NCBI GenBank assembly: GCA_903879775.1
Contig: CAIRMY010000190.1
Coordinates: 1 to 7,190, forward strand
Length of the DNA stretch: 7,190 nucleotides
Reading direction: 5' to 3'
From: an uncultured Bacteroidota bacterium
GTDB taxonomy: Bacteria; Bacteroidota; Bacteroidia; NS11-12g; UBA955
In this document: positions 4,961 to 7,190 of the stretch, in pieces
How the letters are laid out: the number at the start of each line of letters is the position of its first letter
How positions within the stretch are numbered: position 1 is the stretch's first letter
Program-made: the position numbers and the translations under genes
Notes under the pieces: generated by a model
Databases searched by the model: none
What the model saw: the letters and a program-made list of their open reading frames with translations, nothing else
What the model was told of the DNA's origin: nothing

Positions 4961-7009
4961 ATGAATATTAATATTTTACAATTAAATTCGGTGTTGAGCT
5001 TGCTCCACTGTAAAACCAAATTAACCCGTCGACAAGAGCTGAATTTGAAAGGCTTTTTTCTATTTACACTGCTTGCATTTTCGCATAATTATGCCCAAGG
5101 ACAAGTCACAGTGACAACAAATACTACCTGGAATAATTCCACTATACCTTCTGGGGCGTCAGCTGGGATTATTGTTCAAGGATGTACACTCACAATTGAG
5201 AATGTTGTGGGTTTTTCCATCTCAAATAACATTACCGTTGATGGCACCAATGCTGTGTTAATAATCGATAATTCACATTTCAATTTTACATCCAATTCAG
5301 CGAAAATTCAGGTTAACAAGGAAGGTGTTTTGAGAGTAATAAATGGCTCTATTTTAGAGGCGCTTTCTCCGAATTATTGGGAAGGTATTATTGCTGGTGA
5401 ATCTGATTATCACTTTACCACAGCCCCAACAATTGATAACAACGGCAATTGCTCCCCAGCCGACTGGGCAGGAGTGCTAGATGCGAGCGCTACTCGGGTT
5501 GAGGTAATCTCCTCTTTCGTTCGCAATGGAAAACATGGAATACAATCCAATGCGTCAACCAATCACACCGGAGCAGTTATAAGGGTAAGAGAAACTGAAT
5601 TCAAAAACTGTGAATACGGCATTGAACTCTCAAATAACTTTTGTAATCGTTTTCCTTTGCAGTCAGGTACATTTCTAATGACTTGTGATTTTATTTGGGA
5701 TAACGACATGCCCAATTTCCCGGGGTCCCCATCTACGGATTATAAAGGCATCTTTCTTTATAACTGCAAAGGAATTAACATTGGTGGCTGCACATTCACT
5801 GACAACATTTCAGGCAATTCTCCAATCAACGGAATTGACAATACTAGTTTTGGCATCTATGCCTGGAATACCACGGTAAATATCTCCAAGGATGGTGATC
5901 GTTGTGGAATTGCCAATGGAGATGATGACCCGTGTCCTGACAATTCTTTTTCAAACCCCGCTTTATCAAGAGGATGTAGTTTTAATAAATTGGATTTAGG
6001 CGTTTATTATACTACATCAAACAAGAATGATAAATTTGCAATTCGCAGTTCAACTTTTACTGATACCAAAGAGGGTGTAATTGTAGGTAGAACCTATAAT
6101 TTCTCATTTGGTTACAATACGTACAACTTCAACACTGATGCATACAACAATTATTACGGGGGTGGAGTTTGGTTTACTTACGCACTGATGATTCATTCAT
6201 ACAACGGCGTGGGCATCTATAACAATAGCTTTAATTACACACATGGTGGAGGAACTCAACAATATATTAAATTCATTCAAATGGGTAATCTAATCAATCA
6301 TGGTTTGTCTTACATCAAGAAAAATGCTTTTTCCAATGATATTCAGTTAACAACTTGTGGCCGCAATGACAATGGCATTTACATCTTGGGAAACAATCAA
6401 ACGCTCAACATCAAATGCAATACTTTTGAGAATTTAGCTTACGATATCAAATTAGGGCCTGATGGAAAATTGAGTGACATCCCTTTAGACGGAGGTTCCA
6501 CTACCGGTGCTGGCAATGTTTATAGTGATCTCCACAATTTACCTTGTAACTACGCGAATATTGCAGTCCCATTGGGGAATACAACAAATATTGGTCTCTT
6601 GAAATATGAAAATACGATTCCCTTAAACAATCCAAATCAAAACATACCTTTGACAATTTGGGAAAATATTAACAACTTTAAATCAATTGGTACCGCAAAT
6701 CCTTGCACTGCAACCGCATGTGAAGACCTGCAAGTACTTGCAGTAAGTAATATCGATAAACATCAAATTGTTACTTTGTCGCCGAATCCTACCTCACATA
6801 ATTTCACAATAACTACCAAACAACAAATAAAAGCTGTATCATTATATACTGCAGACGGCCGTCAATTGCTACAAATTAATTCTGATTTAACCTTGGGTAA
6901 TGAATTCCATGTAAGTAGGACAGATTTAAATAATTATTCCGGTGTGATATTAATAAAAGTAGAATGCCTCAATAGCCAAATTTTGACAGGTCGCCAAATC
7001 GTCTATTAA
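4961..7009 (+). CDS. T9SS type A cargo protein with right-handed parallel beta-helix
   Basis: A 682-aa surface or secreted protein. Residues about 30-46 carry the hydrophobic signal-peptide core (KGFFLFTLLAFSHNYAQG), but it is preceded by about 30 residues with basic KTKLTRR, unusually long for a signal n-region; no later ATG gives a shorter form, although a TTG at residue 29 would. From about 50 to 560 the chain is made of short Asn/Gly-rich strands characteristic of a parallel beta-helix, for example GCTLTIENVVGFSISNNITV (74-93) and TEFKNCEYGIELSNN (212-226). Such helices in Bacteroidota often serve in adhesion or polysaccharide contact, but I see no catalytic motif that picks out an enzyme. 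Residues 605-682 are the type A sorting domain: TLSPNPTSHNFTI, then VSLYTADGRQLL and a terminal GRQIVY. This directs outer-membrane passage by the PorSS machinery. The downstream gene starts 4 nt after the stop. Confidence 0.92.
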   Translation: MNINILQLNSVLSLLHCKTKLTRRQELNLKGFFLFTLLAFSHNYAQGQVTVTTNTTWNNSTIPSGASAGIIVQGCTLTIENVVGFSISNNITVDGTNAVLIIDNSHFNFTSNSAKIQVNKEGVLRVINGSILEALSPNYWEGIIAGESDYHFTTAPTIDNNGNCSPADWAGVLDASATRVEVISSFVRNGKHGIQSNASTNHTGAVIRVRETEFKNCEYGIELSNNFCNRFPLQSGTFLMTCDFIWDNDMPNFPGSPSTDYKGIFLYNCKGINIGGCTFTDNISGNSPINGIDNTSFGIYAWNTTVNISKDGDRCGIANGDDDPCPDNSFSNPALSRGCSFNKLDLGVYYTTSNKNDKFAIRSSTFTDTKEGVIVGRTYNFSFGYNTYNFNTDAYNNYYGGGVWFTYALMIHSYNGVGIYNNSFNYTHGGGTQQYIKFIQMGNLINHGLSYIKKNAFSNDIQLTTCGRNDNGIYILGNNQTLNIKCNTFENLAYDIKLGPDGKLSDIPLDGGSTTGAGNVYSDLHNLPCNYANIAVPLGNTTNIGLLKYENTIPLNNPNQNIPLTIWENINNFKSIGTANPCTATACEDLQVLAVSNIDKHQIVTLSPNPTSHNFTITTKQQIKAVSLYTADGRQLLQINSDLTLGNEFHVSRTDLNNYSGVILIKVECLNSQILTGRQIVY

Positions 7010-7013
7010 TGAA

Positions 7014-7190
7014 ATGAGAATAAGGCTGTGGTTGATTGGATTGTTTCTTGTTTTGGGCTGGCATATTGCTTTTGCCCAAACGAATAAATCATGGCAATTG
7101 GGCAGAAATTCGCACATTACTTTTTCGGATAGTGCAAATTATCAAATACACTCCAATCCACTGAAGGATTTGTCAACTTATAGGTTTTTC
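7014..7190 (+). CDS. Exported protein of unknown function, 5' part only (cut by right window edge)
   Basis: The ATG at 7014..7016 opens a frame of 59 codons that reaches the window edge without a stop. It begins MRIRLWLIGLFLVLGWHIAF followed by AQ, a clear signal peptide with cleavage probably after A21. The start lies 4 nt after the stop of the beta-helix gene, so the two are probably one transcript. Another ATG at 7009..7011 hits a stop after one codon and cannot be used. The mature part begins QTNKSWQLGRNSHITFSDSA. The W-x-(L/F)-G....I.F pattern faintly recalls the N-terminus of Bacteroidota surface proteins that begin WYFG..AGL.F and continue with EG...SD..G.LLFYT, but the diagnostic part lies beyond the window, so the family is undetermined. 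Confidence 0.75.
   Translation, partial: MRIRLWLIGLFLVLGWHIAFAQTNKSWQLGRNSHITFSDSANYQIHSNPLKDLSTYRFF

Noticed and set aside
5685..5879. 64-codon open frame on the plus strand in a second frame
   Set aside because: Embedded in the beta-helix gene in another frame, with no supporting features.

Overview
The window is AT-rich DNA (roughly two thirds A+T by eye), almost certainly from a Bacteroidota chromosome. The clearest evidence is the protein encoded at 4961..7009, which ends in a type IX secretion (T9SS) type A sorting domain. Supporting signs are several Sec-exported, Asn/Ser/Thr-rich proteins, ribosome-binding regions that are A-rich rather than Shine-Dalgarno-like, and a DesK/NarL-type two-component pair of the kind common in this phylum. 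I cannot assign a genus. No RNA gene, insertion sequence, CRISPR array or attachment site is visible.

Layout. Positions 1..4626 are read on the minus strand and 4961..7190 on the plus strand, divided by a divergent intergenic region of about 330 bp. From the divergence point leftward there is a tightly packed four-gene operon: a 100-aa protein with a C-terminal CPPKC motif (4324..4626), a predicted seven-helix membrane protein (3714..4301), a short membrane-anchored histidine kinase (2978..3745) and a LuxR-type response regulator (2377..2997). The last three genes overlap by 32 and 20 bp. Next comes a gene for a 547-aa exported protein with propeller-like repeats and no T9SS domain (652..2295), then the 5' end of another exported-protein gene running off the left edge (1..540). 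Rightward lie a 682-aa beta-helix T9SS cargo protein (4961..7009) and, 4 nt after its stop, the start of another exported-protein gene cut by the right edge (7014..7190).

How they may work together. The most interesting signal is a 16-bp palindrome of the form TGATA-N6-TATCA. It occurs upstream of the operon (4669..4684) and again upstream of the 547-aa exported protein (2347..2362). The two sites match at 17 of 20 positions when aligned, lie 42 and 51 nt upstream of the start codons, and stand exactly 22 bp from a TTTG-containing -7-like element in both cases. I infer that the response regulator binds both sites, controlling its own operon and the neighbouring exported protein. The split sensor (a separate seven-helix protein plus a kinase stub), the small CPPKC protein and the exported target would together be a candidate uncharacterised signalling module.
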